Shown here one piece after another: positions 43,601 through 53,510 of a DNA stretch of 64,000 nucleotides. Made by a program: the position numbers and the translations under genes. The DNA comes from Tetracentron sinense (lineage: Eukaryota; Streptophyta; Magnoliopsida; Trochodendrales; Trochodendraceae): the NCBI GenBank assembly GCA_015143295.1, contig CM026566.1, positions 5,443,072-5,507,071 of the forward strand. Reading direction: 5' to 3'. A model generated the notes under the pieces. It was not told the DNA's origin and made no database searches. It saw only the letters and a list, made by a program, of their open reading frames with translations. Each line of letters starts with the position of its first letter. The stretch's first letter is position 1.

Positions 43601-44400
43601 GGATACTTGTGGCTACTGAATACTTCACCAAGTGGGTGGAAGCTATACCATTAAGAAGGGCTACAGGTATCATGGTGGCTAAGTTTATTAAAGAAAATAT
43701 TGTCTGCCGCTTTGGGATACCAAAGGAGGTCATCACTGATAATGGAACACCTTTCATAAATTCTAATGTGAGAGAATTATTGGAGAAATATGATATCAAA
43801 CACAAGAAGTCAACCCCTTATTATCCTAAAGGGAACGGGCAAGCAGAGGCTACTAACAAGACTATCCTGAAGATAATTGGAAAAATGATAGAAGGAGCTC
43901 ATAAAAAGTGGTGTGAAAGACTTCCAACAGCGCTCTGGGCTTACAGAACTTCAGCAAGGACTGCAACAGGTGTTACCCCTTTCTCTTTAGTATATGGGAC
44001 AGAAGCCGTTGTACCTCTGGAAGTTAAGATACCATCTACAAGAATTGAAGTATTTGATGGAGAGGAGGCATACCTCCAAGCTGCTAGATTAGCTCAGCTA
44101 GAAGTTATGGATGAAAAGCGTGAAGCTATAGCTATAAAGACAAAAGCGTATCAAAAAAGAGTTGCTAAAGCGTATGACAAGGCAGTACGACATAGAATTC
44201 TAAAAGAGGGTGACCTGGTCCTTCGAACAGCTATTCATATCAGGAATGGTACAAAAGTGGCAAAGTTTACTCCTAATTGGGAAGGGCCATTTTTGATAAG
44301 ACAAAGTTTTGACAGCGGTTATTGTCTTTTGTCTACACTATCTGGTGAAGTATTACATGATCCTATCAATGTAAAATGGTTAAAAAAATACTATGCTTAA
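40690..44400 (+). CDS. Tat pol, first copy (1236 aa)
   Basis: Reverse transcriptase (CCVDFRDLNKACPKDEFPLP, active site YVDD at residues 252-255), RNase H, then a second archaeal-type RNase H (MYFDGSKTADSAGAG near 550, NNIAEYEALL, GDSNLVI, ADALATLAS), which marks the Tat clade. Next come two zinc-finger-like modules (about 764-806, CSDCQ end; about 884-930, CHQCQ end) and the integrase core with Asp in WGLDLIGP (about 957), Asp 1017 in ITDNGTPF and Glu 1053 in GQAEATNK: the DD35E spacing. A C-terminal NWEGPF segment closes it; there is no chromodomain. The annotated start is a GTG; the first ATG is one codon later. No stops. It lies convergent with the antisense PMD gene, 77 bases away. Confidence 0.95.
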   Translation: MMDQIFQTEETSEIEEAPEQMQDGVKAVQECLEEVNIAESLSEKRPVLISSKLATREKEELVNLLKEYRDIFAWNYEEMPGLDPTLVTHKLNIEPGYVPMKQMPRKFRPDIEDQIKIEVEKLLKAGFIKPIQHPTWLANIVPVKKKNGQIRCCVDFRDLNKACPKDEFPLPNMDLLVDATAGHDAFSFMDGYSGYNQIKMAAEDAEKTAFRTPIGNFYYTVMPFGLRNAGATYQRAMTAIFHDMFHNTVEDYVDDIVIKSRKRCSHVEDLRRVFQRCRHYQLKMNPLKCAFKVSAGKFLGFIVNRQGIDVDPTKAQAIASMTAPSTVKELKSFLGKVSYIRRFIPGLAAVTVPLMPLLRKNCVFKWESVHEKAFKQLQQMMSSTATMMAPIPKKPLVLYLASTETAIGALLAQEDLSGYERPIYYLSRILRDAELRYLRIERSCLSLIYALQKFRHYLLSHKIFLMTKSDPIKYLMSKPVLSGRAAKWLLSLSEFDITCLCPRAIKGQAVADLLANFPGNDDLILREELPGEFPEAMTIEAEEEWFMYFDGSKTADSAGAGIVLKAPGGEVMSFSFKLDFPCSNNIAEYEALLIGLSIAKELKAKRINVIGDSNLVISQMEGSFNVKDVGLAPYRTAVQRIMTNFDKIEFKYQERTRNRHADALATLASKLIFEGESSQVVIERRIIATPLMEELCDTESEEADWREPILKDVFCLNDSTVVPTTTLKVLKNFLQINGDLYFKGPEGVLMRCVGIKEAKKQMMQIHTKICGYNPSVSLYRRLQRFGIYWPTMEKDAAMLQKECSDCQILPDKEECHFTNSWEDWKKPYNDYFTDGIMPTDQKESFKFKKKVAKFYFDKGELFRKGYNGIALKCLSGKEIEIALHEAHSGDCGVHQGKRKLFQHILGLGYYWPTMEADSHLYVQSCHQCQIRGNVIHAPAQSLRYVSTPWPFHTWGLDLIGPVNPPAEGYVWILVATEYFTKWVEAIPLRRATGIMVAKFIKENIVCRFGIPKEVITDNGTPFINSNVRELLEKYDIKHKKSTPYYPKGNGQAEATNKTILKIIGKMIEGAHKKWCERLPTALWAYRTSARTATGVTPFSLVYGTEAVVPLEVKIPSTRIEVFDGEEAYLQAARLAQLEVMDEKREAIAIKTKAYQKRVAKAYDKAVRHRILKEGDLVLRTAIHIRNGTKVAKFTPNWEGPFLIRQSFDSGYCLLSTLSGEVLHDPINVKWLKKYYA

Positions 44401-44477
44401 TGAGAAAGGTAACAAAATTTTCCTTTTGTATTCATATAAAATTTGACAAAAGTTACAAAAGAGTAAAGAAAAAGCTT

Positions 44478-47400
44478 TTACAAAATGTCAGCAGTAAAGC
44501 CTTTCTCATTTAGATATACAAGTCTTTCAGCAGAAGCCTTTAGACGAATATATTCTTCATGATCTGCTTTGATTTCTTCTTGTAGAACTGACAGACTATC
44601 TTGAGCAGCTTTTATTCCTTTTTCTTTTTCCTCCAGCATGGCCTGATGGCGGGCAATCTCCTGACGAATAATATGAATATTATCTTGATCGTTTGATATC
44701 GCTTTCTTGAATTCTTCCGCTTTGACCACTTTATTTTTGTAGGAACTATTCAGCCTGGCGAAGCTCTTGGCTTGAAAAAATGTAACAGATAAACTACTCA
44801 GAAAATCTGTTAACCATTTTACATTAACATTAATATCCTCTAACTCCTTCAGCTCCTGCCCCCAATCCTCGAAGGTCTTCATCCTCAAAGGCGTAAGATG
44901 AGGCTTGATATCTCTGATGTTCCGAATAATAGAACACACTGTTTCTATACAGCCCGCCCTGATGATGGGGTTCTTCAAAGAACAAGAGGAAGTTATGTCC
45001 TTATAACGCTTTGCTATTTCTGACCATAAAGGTAGAGAGCTTTCAGATACAGGATAACGCCTTAAAATCTCATCCAAAGAATCAGTTGGTGTCAGCGCAG
45101 TTGAAGTAGAAGGAGTAACAGCATCTTCCCTCACAAAAATCCCTACAAAAGCGGACAATTCTGATGAAGCGGTCTCCATACTGGAACCAATGACTGAAGT
45201 ATCTTCATGAATACTTCTTGGAGCGACTTCAGTTTCAGCATTAATATTCTCCTTCTCAACAATCTGTTCTGAAGAGCCGATGATAACGCTTTCAGTAGAA
45301 GCAATCATTTGAACATTGATATTCTCAGTTGAAGATATCGGTGTGTGAGCGCTTTTGTCAACAGAAGAAGAGTTGTCAAGAGGAGTAGAAGTCTCCGATA
45401 TGATTGCAGGAAGATCTTCAAAAGGCTGTTGCTCAGAGTTTTGAACCACAGAAGAGAAGAAAGCTATTTCACTGGCTGAAGGAGGGTCCACATCCATAAG
45501 CTGTTCTGAGGTTTCAACTCCAGAAGTTCTTTCATCAAAAATAGTGTGCACTTCAGCCTCAACAGCGTTTTTGTCTCTGGGAAGATCATCAGAAAAGACC
45601 TCAACTGTTGCAGGAGCAATGTTTTCCTGTATTTCAGCCTGAACGCTTTCAGAAGGGCCTTCAAAATAATACATACTGTTAGAACACTATAATGATTGTA
45701 ATAATAAGCATATGAGTATGTATATTGATAAAGCATTTTAACTGCTACTAACCTACGCCCTCAGAATCATCAACAGCGTCAATCATAAGAGGTGATGAAG
45801 ATTGCGCTGTCCTTTGCAGAAGAAGAGACTTTGCCTTGATAGCTTGCGATCTCATTCTCTTCAGAGATGTTAACGCCTTGGCTATGTCAATAGTTCTGGC
45901 CGGATTTGCAGTTCTTCGAACACCAGAAACTTTAGAAGATTGATCTTTCTTTTGGGAAAGCGGAGAGGAACTGGGTTCACTCTCAGGCCAAACATTGGCC
46001 AAATTCTCAACTTGTACTCTTGCTTCCGCCGATGGAGGGAAAGGAATATCGGCAACATTATCTTCAGGGATGCTGAGTCCCACTGGAGTAGTTGGAGTTC
46101 CAGAACTCCCTGCACCAACATCCGAAAGCGGTGCTGTGCTTTTCTCCTGAGTGACAGAAGCCTCAGTTCTTCCTAACTCATGTTGAGTCTGAAGATTCTG
46201 CTTGCGCACAATCAAAGGCTCGTTATCTTCGCTATCAGAAGAAGGATCCTGTGATAGATTAAAAAAAATAATAATAATATATATAAGTAACAAAAATTAT
46301 GCAAATGAGAAATTGAAAAGCGTATGAATAAGAAAAATGCTTTAATTATAAAATTTTTTGCTTACTGATTGGCTCTTTCGTTTCTTAGAAGGAGGTGCCT
46401 TCTTTTTTATTGCAATTTTTTTGATTCTAGGCGCTCTTGGAGTAGCCGCCTTTGGAGCAGTAATAATTACAGGTTGAGGAGTAATGTTTTCCTCTCGGAT
46501 TTCTGAAGAACCTCCAACAGCGGGTTTTGATTTAGATTTCTTGTGAGGAGAAGCTACCGCTTTCCTTTTCTTGCCTGCACCAGGGGGCTCTTTCAGACAT
46601 TTCTCTTTGTCCATAGCCAGATTAATAGTTTGACTGAGCATTGGCGGACCCTGAACAAAGGTTTTGAAGATAGCAATACAAGCTTTCCAGAAAAGCTAGT
46701 AGTTCTTTGTACATCTGCCTATCCTATGCTCTCCAGCCAAGTAAAAACCAGCAACAGATGGCCTTAAGTTTAAGGACCAACTCTCCAGAATGAAAGCCTT
46801 CATGGTTCTCTTTAGAGAAAAGGATTCAGCTGAACCATCCGGAACGCCTTGATCAAGCCCAAACTGCCTCAGACACCGATCAGGATTGTAAGATTCAAGG
46901 CAGAAACTGTTGGTTTTACCGCCATCAACGCTGTATAAACCGATCAAATGACACTTGGACAAAATGGCAAAACAGTGAAGATCCTTCAAAGAAACTTCTG
47001 CTCTCTCCTCAGTACTCATGCCTATGAAAGATAAAGGCTCCTCAGAATGATAAAAGAATCTTTCAATACCCCTCGAAAGCTCAATGTAAGGTCTGAAGCA
47101 GAAACATTTCTCCTTGTCAATAAAGTCAAAAATCAACGCATCCTTCTTTCTGGCAATACTACTCCACCGCCATGCCCTTGGACTTGGGAGATCTTCAACA
47201 GCGGTATCATCAGGTTGCAAAGGAGAAAACTGCCTAGCTGAAGGCGCATAACCGGGAAAGCGTTCCCATAACCACATTTGAAGAAAAGCGGTATGAACAA
47301 ATGATTCTATGTGAAAAGAACCTGCTGACCAGGCCTGACACTTATGGATTTGATCTAAATTCTTGTATAAAGTTCCCAAAAAATAAATTCCAAGAGGGAA

Positions 47401-48227
47401 ACTCTGACCGTCAGCAAGGCGGAAAGCCAATGGAAATAATCTATCCAAAACTTTGTCAGTAGGAGCGCCTTCAAAGACATATCTAGACAGCCACATGCAG
47501 ATGAACGCTGTCAACTCTAAAGGAGACTTGTACTCCTTTCCATATTGATAGTCTCTGACTCCTGTCTCTTTGTTCACAGGGCCTTTTCCCTGAAGAAATA
47601 GCGTACCCAGCCGTAGAAATTTGGCCGCCTTGCATGAGACTCCTTTGAAGCTCCCCAAACTGGATTTACTCTCGATTCCCAAACCAGAGCATGCAAAAGT
47701 CTTGACGCTTTTATCTCTTCTCTACTCAAAACAATGTCTTGTATGTCATTATTCCCGAAAACGGGTAATCTCCATAACGCCATCACATCTTCCAAAGTAG
47801 GGGTGATTTCTCCCCATGAAGTAATAAAAGTGTGAGTTTGACTGTTCCACCTAGTAACTAACTGAGATAAACTGTCTGTATCTTTCCTAATCTCAAAATC
47901 CTTCGAAAGCTCTATAGCTTTAAAAATCTCAGCTGCATGAAGTTTTGGCCCATACTCTGGGTGAGTGAGTATATAATCACACCAAGCTGTCCACTCCTTG
48001 GTACAACCGCTATGAGAACTAAAATTAACCTGAGAAAGCGTGAAATCTTTTCTTTCTATTCTGAACATAGTAGTAGCAAAAGGAGGTGGACAAAATCCTT
48101 TAGTTCCATCGATGTCACCATAGGGCAATGACCATCCATCTGGAGGAACAGCGGTATCCCAGGAATGATGCATAGCTGAATCCCAAAATTCGTTACTTAA
48201 AATATTTTTTTGAGAAGAAGATGCCAT
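44478..48227 (-). pseudogene. Antisense PMD (plant mobile domain) gene, first copy, broken
   Basis: Minus-strand gene convergent with pol. Exons by comparison with the second copy: 48227-46366, 46248-45757, 45686-44478. Exon 1 encodes MASSSQ..., then a plant mobile domain (FITSWGEITPTLEDVMALW followed by RLPVFG); exon 3 encodes an acidic Ser/Glu-rich region and a coiled coil. It is broken twice relative to the second copy: one T is missing from the T-run at about 47583-47586 (FREKGPV becomes FREKALF), and the CAG codon for Gln just after CTKNY is TAG at about 46696. Other substitutions are few. Host PMD proteins (MAIN, MAIL1 in Arabidopsis) act in genome stability and TE silencing. The function of this TE-borne version is unknown. 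Confidence 0.82.
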
Positions 48228-48958
48228 AGCTGAAAGCGTAAAAGTTGCAGAAATAAAAATAAATAAATTACAGTGTATTCTAAAAAAAAAACGGTGATGA
48301 AAATGAATGATGAAACAAAAAACAATAACATACATATAATAACAACAATAAAAGAATAAAAGTAGATAAAATGACATGATTTACAGATGATCAAAATTTC
48401 TACAATGACGAAAAATAATATAATAAAAAAAAACAGCAAGCATAAGTATGAGCAATCAAATAGAAATGGTAAACAAAAAAAATAAGAAAGCAAAGACTCA
48501 CCAGAATTCTAAGAAGATGTCCTGGAAATCCAAATAAAGATTGAGATCCTTGAAAACCACAATAAGATCAATGAAAACCCGAGCACAGAAGAAAGATAAA
48601 AGAACTCAAAGTATGCTTGCACGAAGAAGAAGATGAACAGTAAGGCAATAAAGAACTGATTATTTGCTTTTATAATGATTAAACATTTATGATGTGCAGT
48701 TTTCAAGAGGCACGTTTTGATTCGAAATTCAAAAAAAAGGGTACGATCATAATGACTTTGACAGGCTGGCTGCATGATCTTATTGGCTATAAATGTGGCA
48801 AAACTGTTTTAAGCAGGATCCGAAAAGACGTTTCTTTTAGACGCCAAATTTATGATAGTATATTATTTAATGAACTCCTTTTGTCATGATGGTTTGTCTG
48901 CTCCGACGCTTTAGAGTAAGATTAGGCCTAAAGCGCCTTCACAGACAGGGGGCTAAAA
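48228..48958 (-). promoter_or_regulatory. Leader and putative antisense promoter of first PMD gene
   Basis: Equivalent to 57265-58007. Contains a putative 5'-UTR intron (donor GTGAGT at 48501-48496, acceptor at 48232-48230) and TATAAAAG on the minus strand at 48667-48674. At the right end is the sense-strand polypurine tract CAGACAGGGGGCTAAAA. Confidence 0.55.
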
Positions 48959-49000
48959 TGTTGATGATGGTTATTGAAAAGTTTGATTTGTGAAATTTTT
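48959..49000 (+). repeat. 42-bp LTR stub at tandem junction
   Basis: Identical to the first 41-42 bases of the Tat LTR (TGTTGATGATGG to GTGAAATTTT), then directly fused to protease-region sequence homologous to 39957 onward. LTR (TGTGAAATTTT) and gag (TGTGAGTTTT) look alike at the break, so the join has microhomology of at least four T. Confidence 0.92.
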
Positions 49001-49722
49001 ACTGCTATGATATGAAAGCTTCACGTTACTTCCAACAAGCCTTGGATGTTACAGTTTAATAAATTCTATTTGAGGCAAAAAGGAGCACTGAGTAGACCCT
49101 GGGTCTTCTTGAACCTTACCCATTAATCACAGCAATAGCAATGGGATTAGATCCTTCAAAAATTTCTAAGCAGCCAATAGAAATTTCAGGATTTGGAGGA
49201 CAGTGCCAGAACACTATTGGCTATGCTACTATTAATCTTCAAGTGGGGCCAATAAATTCAGCAATAACGAGTCCTTTATTGAAGCCATGTAGCATCATAT
49301 TCTGCTTGGCCGCCCTTGGATTCACAATTTTCCAGCATACCATCAACATTCATCCATTTTTTTAAGGAATATACCAAGGACAGTCAATCAAATCTTTAGC
49401 AACTGCCACACCCTTGATAAAGCGAATCTCATATTTCAGAGGCATGGTTTATGATGAGTTAGCTGAAGAATGTTGATACCGCTTTTTGAAAAAGGCCTAA
49501 AGGAGTTATGCCACCATCATCCACTATTTTACGCCATCAGAAATTTCAAAGGCCTCAAAAAGACCCCGAGACGAAAGTGTGAAAACAGAAATTCTAAGGG
49601 GGAATGCTATCAAAGAATCAAGAACTGGGGGCTGTAAGAGGGTGGTGCAACCAGATGGAAGGGTTGTATATATCTTATGACAATCAAAGGAAACTGATTC
49701 ATCAAAAGAAAATCAGATTCCC
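49000..49722 (+). pseudogene. Tat protease/gag 3' fragment, second copy, indel-rich
   Basis: Homologous to 39957-40690. Positions 49000-49140 and 49265-49500 carry dozens of one- and two-base insertions, deletions and substitutions against the first copy, whereas 49141-49264 and everything after 49500 are nearly identical. Only SKISKQPIEISGFGGQC-type text (49150-49265) stays in frame. The gag start, the primer site and most of an LTR are absent. Confidence 0.88.
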
Positions 49723-52700
49723 GTGATGGATCAAATATTTCAAACAGAAGAAACAAGCGAAATTGAGGAAGCACCAGAACAGATGCAGGATGGTGTAAAA
49801 GCGGTACAAGAATGTCTTGAAGAAGTAAACATTGCAGAAAGTTTATCAGAAAAACGTCCGGTACTCATCAGTTCCAAGTTGGCCACGAGAGAAAAAGAAG
49901 AATTAGTAAATTTGCTCAAAGAGTACCGAGATATTTTTGCATGGAATTATGAAGAAATGCCGGGGTTGGATCCTACATTGGTCACACATAAATTGAATAT
50001 TGAGCCAGGATATGTACCAATGAAGCAAATGCCAAGAAAATTCAGACCAGATATTGAAGATCAAATTAAAATAGAAGTTGAAAAGCTTTTGAAAGCAGGT
50101 TTTATCAAGCCAATTCAACATCCAACTTGGTTAGCCAATATTGTACCAGTCAAAAAGAAGAATGGGCAAATTCGTTGCTGTGTTGATTTCCGGGATTTAA
50201 ACAAGGCATGCCCAAAAGATGAATTTCCTCTACCCAATATGGACCTATTAGTTGATGCAACAGCAGGTCATGATGCTTTTTCATTCATGGACGGTTATAG
50301 TGGTTACAATCAGATTAAGATGGCAGCAGAAGATGCAGAAAAAACCGCCTTTCGGACACCAATTGGAAATTTTTATTATACAGTTATGCCATTTGGGTTG
50401 AGAAATGCCGGGGCTACTTACCAAAGAGCTATGACAGCCATTTTTCATGATATGTTCCATAATACAGTGGAAGATTATGTGGATGATATTGTTATTAAAT
50501 CACGAAAGCGTTGCAGTCATGTTGAGGATCTAAGAAGAGTTTTTCAACGATGCCGCCATTATCAGTTAAAAATGAATCCGTTAAAATGCGCTTTCAAAGT
50601 GTCTGCAGGCAAATTCCTGGGGTTCATTGTGAATAGGCAAGGTATAGATGTTGATCCTACAAAAGCTCAAGCAATTGCATCCATGACAGCCCCAAGCACA
50701 GTCAAAGAGTTGAAAAGTTTCTTAGGGAAGGTATCCTATATAAGAAGATTCATACCAGGACTAGCAGCTGTCACAGTACCCCTTATGCCGCTCCTAAGGA
50801 AGAACTGTGTATTCAAATGGGAATCAGTGCATGAAAAAGCTTTCAAACAACTTCAACAAATGATGAGTTCAACAGCAACTATGATGGCACCAATCCCAAA
50901 GAAGCTTTTGGTCCTGTATCTGGCTTCAACAGAAACCGCTATTGGAGCTCTTCTAGCCCAAGAAGATTTGTCTGGTTATGAGCGGCCAATATACTATCTC
51001 AGCAGAATTCTCAGAGATGCAGAATTGAGATACCTTCGGATTGAAAGAAGTTGTTTATCTCTGATCTATGCCTTACAAAAATTCCGTCATTATTTACTAT
51101 CTCATAAGATTTTTCTGATGACAAAATCTGATCCAATCAAATATCTCATGTCAAAACCAGTTCTTTCAGGACGAGCAGCTAAGTGGCTCCTTTCATTATC
51201 AGAATTTGATATTACATGCCTTTGCCCTCGTGCCATCAAAGGACAAGCAGTAGCAGATCTATTGGCAAATTTCCCAGGAAATGATGATTTGATATTAAGA
51301 GAAGAACTACCAGGAGAATTCCCTGAAGCAATGACTATTGAAGCAGAAGAGGAATGGTTCATGTATTTTGACGGATCTAAAACTGCAGATTCAGCTGGGG
51401 CAGGTATTGTGTTAAAAGCTCCTGGGGGTGAGGTAATGTCTTTTTCTTTCAAATTGGATTTTCCTTGCTCTAACAATATAGCAGAATATGAAGCTCTTCT
51501 CATAGGCTTGTCAATTGCTAAAGAGTTAAAGGCCAAAAGAATAAATGTAATAGGAGATTCCAATTTGGTAATTAGTCAAATGGAAGGGTCATTCAATGTA
51601 AAAGATGTTGGTTTGGCTCCCTACAGAACAGCGGTTCAAAGAATAATGACTAATTTTGATAAAATAGAATTCAAATATCAAGAGCGTACAAGAAACCGCC
51701 ATGCTGATGCACTTGCTACTTTGGCATCAAAGTTAATATTTGAAGGAGAATCTTCTCAGGTGGTAATTGAAAGGCGTATAATAGCTACACCGCTGATGGA
51801 AGAATTATGTGACACAGAATCAGAAGAAGCAGATTGGAGAGAACCAATTTTGAAGGATGTCTTCTGCCTTAATGATTCAACAGTAGTCCCTACTACAACA
51901 CTGAAAGTCTTAAAAAATTTCTTACAGATAAATGGGGATCTGTATTTCAAAGGGCCCGAAGGAGTTTTGATGAGATGTGTTGGAATAAAAGAAGCTAAGA
52001 AACAAATGATGCAAATCCACACAAAAATATGTGGGTATAATCCTTCTGTTAGTCTGTATAGGAGGTTACAGCGTTTTGGAATATACTGGCCAACAATGGA
52101 AAAAGATGCTGCTATGTTACAGAAAGAATGTTCTGATTGTCAAATATTGCCAGATAAAGAAGAATGTCACTTTACAAATTCTTGGGAAGATTGGAAAAAA
52201 CCATACAATGACTACTTCACAGATGGAATAATGCCTACTGATCAAAAGGAATCCTTCAAGTTTAAGAAGAAAGTTGCCAAATTCTATTTTGACAAAGGAG
52301 AATTATTCAGAAAAGGATATAACGGTATTGCTCTCAAGTGCTTGTCTGGAAAGGAGATCGAAATAGCGTTGCATGAAGCTCATAGTGGAGATTGTGGTGT
52401 TCACCAAGGAAAAAGAAAACTGTTTCAACACATTTTGGGGTTGGGATATTATTGGCCAACCATGGAGGCAGATTCACACCTATATGTTCAAAGCTGTCAT
52501 CAGTGTCAGATAAGAGGAAATGTTACTCATGCACCTGCACAATCTCTACGGTATGTCTCTACGCCCTGGCCCTTCCATACTTGGGGGCTAGATTTAATTG
52601 GACCTGTTAATCCTCCTGCTGAAGGATATGTTTGGATACTTGTGGCTACTGAATACTTCACCAAGTGGGTGGAAGCTATACCATTAAGAAGGGCTACAGG

Positions 52701-53433
52701 TATCATGGTGGCTAAGTTTATTAAAGAAAATATTGTCTGCCGCTTTGGGATACCAAAGGAGGTCATCACTGATAATGGAACACCTTTCATAAATTCTAAT
52801 GTGAGAGAATTATTGGAGAAATATGATATCAAACACAAGAAGTCAACCCCTTATTATCCTAAAGGGAATGGGCAAGCAGAGGCTACTAACAAGACTATCC
52901 TGAAGATAATTGGAAAAATGATAGAAGGAGCTCATAAAAAGTGGTGTGAAAGACTTCCAACAACGCTCTGGGCTTACAGAACTTCAGCAAGGACTGCAAC
53001 AGGTGTTACCCCTTTCTCTTTAGTATATGGGACAGAAGCCGTTGTACCTCTGGAAGTTAAGATACCATCTACAAGAATTGAAGTATTTGATGGAGAGGAG
53101 GCATACCTCCAAGCTGCTAGATTAGCTCAGCTAGAAGTTATGGATGAAAAGCGTGAAGCTATAGCTATAAAGACAAAAGCGTATCAAAAAAGAGTTGCTA
53201 AAGCGTATGACAAGGCAGTACGACATAGAATTCTAAAAGAGGGTGACCTGGTCCTTCGAACAGCTATTCATATCAGGAATGGTACAAAAGTGGCAAAGTT
53301 TACTCCTAATTGGGAAGGGCCATTTTTGATAAGACAAAGTTTTGACAGCGGTTATTGTCTTTTGTCTACACTATCTGGTGAAGTATTACATGATCCTATC
53401 AATGTAAAATGGTTAAAAAAATACTATGCTTAA
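49723..53433 (+). CDS. Tat pol, second copy (1236 aa)
   Basis: Same length and domain order as 40690-44400 at a constant offset of 9033. I see three amino-acid differences: Pro to Leu in the PKKPLVL segment, Ile to Thr in GNVIHA, Ala to Thr in PTALWAY. All catalytic residues are kept. It has no gag and no primer site upstream because of the tandem junction, so it is not an independent element. Confidence 0.94.
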   Translation: MMDQIFQTEETSEIEEAPEQMQDGVKAVQECLEEVNIAESLSEKRPVLISSKLATREKEELVNLLKEYRDIFAWNYEEMPGLDPTLVTHKLNIEPGYVPMKQMPRKFRPDIEDQIKIEVEKLLKAGFIKPIQHPTWLANIVPVKKKNGQIRCCVDFRDLNKACPKDEFPLPNMDLLVDATAGHDAFSFMDGYSGYNQIKMAAEDAEKTAFRTPIGNFYYTVMPFGLRNAGATYQRAMTAIFHDMFHNTVEDYVDDIVIKSRKRCSHVEDLRRVFQRCRHYQLKMNPLKCAFKVSAGKFLGFIVNRQGIDVDPTKAQAIASMTAPSTVKELKSFLGKVSYIRRFIPGLAAVTVPLMPLLRKNCVFKWESVHEKAFKQLQQMMSSTATMMAPIPKKLLVLYLASTETAIGALLAQEDLSGYERPIYYLSRILRDAELRYLRIERSCLSLIYALQKFRHYLLSHKIFLMTKSDPIKYLMSKPVLSGRAAKWLLSLSEFDITCLCPRAIKGQAVADLLANFPGNDDLILREELPGEFPEAMTIEAEEEWFMYFDGSKTADSAGAGIVLKAPGGEVMSFSFKLDFPCSNNIAEYEALLIGLSIAKELKAKRINVIGDSNLVISQMEGSFNVKDVGLAPYRTAVQRIMTNFDKIEFKYQERTRNRHADALATLASKLIFEGESSQVVIERRIIATPLMEELCDTESEEADWREPILKDVFCLNDSTVVPTTTLKVLKNFLQINGDLYFKGPEGVLMRCVGIKEAKKQMMQIHTKICGYNPSVSLYRRLQRFGIYWPTMEKDAAMLQKECSDCQILPDKEECHFTNSWEDWKKPYNDYFTDGIMPTDQKESFKFKKKVAKFYFDKGELFRKGYNGIALKCLSGKEIEIALHEAHSGDCGVHQGKRKLFQHILGLGYYWPTMEADSHLYVQSCHQCQIRGNVTHAPAQSLRYVSTPWPFHTWGLDLIGPVNPPAEGYVWILVATEYFTKWVEAIPLRRATGIMVAKFIKENIVCRFGIPKEVITDNGTPFINSNVRELLEKYDIKHKKSTPYYPKGNGQAEATNKTILKIIGKMIEGAHKKWCERLPTTLWAYRTSARTATGVTPFSLVYGTEAVVPLEVKIPSTRIEVFDGEEAYLQAARLAQLEVMDEKREAIAIKTKAYQKRVAKAYDKAVRHRILKEGDLVLRTAIHIRNGTKVAKFTPNWEGPFLIRQSFDSGYCLLSTLSGEVLHDPINVKWLKKYYA

Positions 53434-53510
53434 TGAGAAAGGTAACAAAATTTTCCTTTTGTATTCATATAAAATTTGACAAAAGTTACAAAAGAGTAAA
53501 GAAAAAGCTT

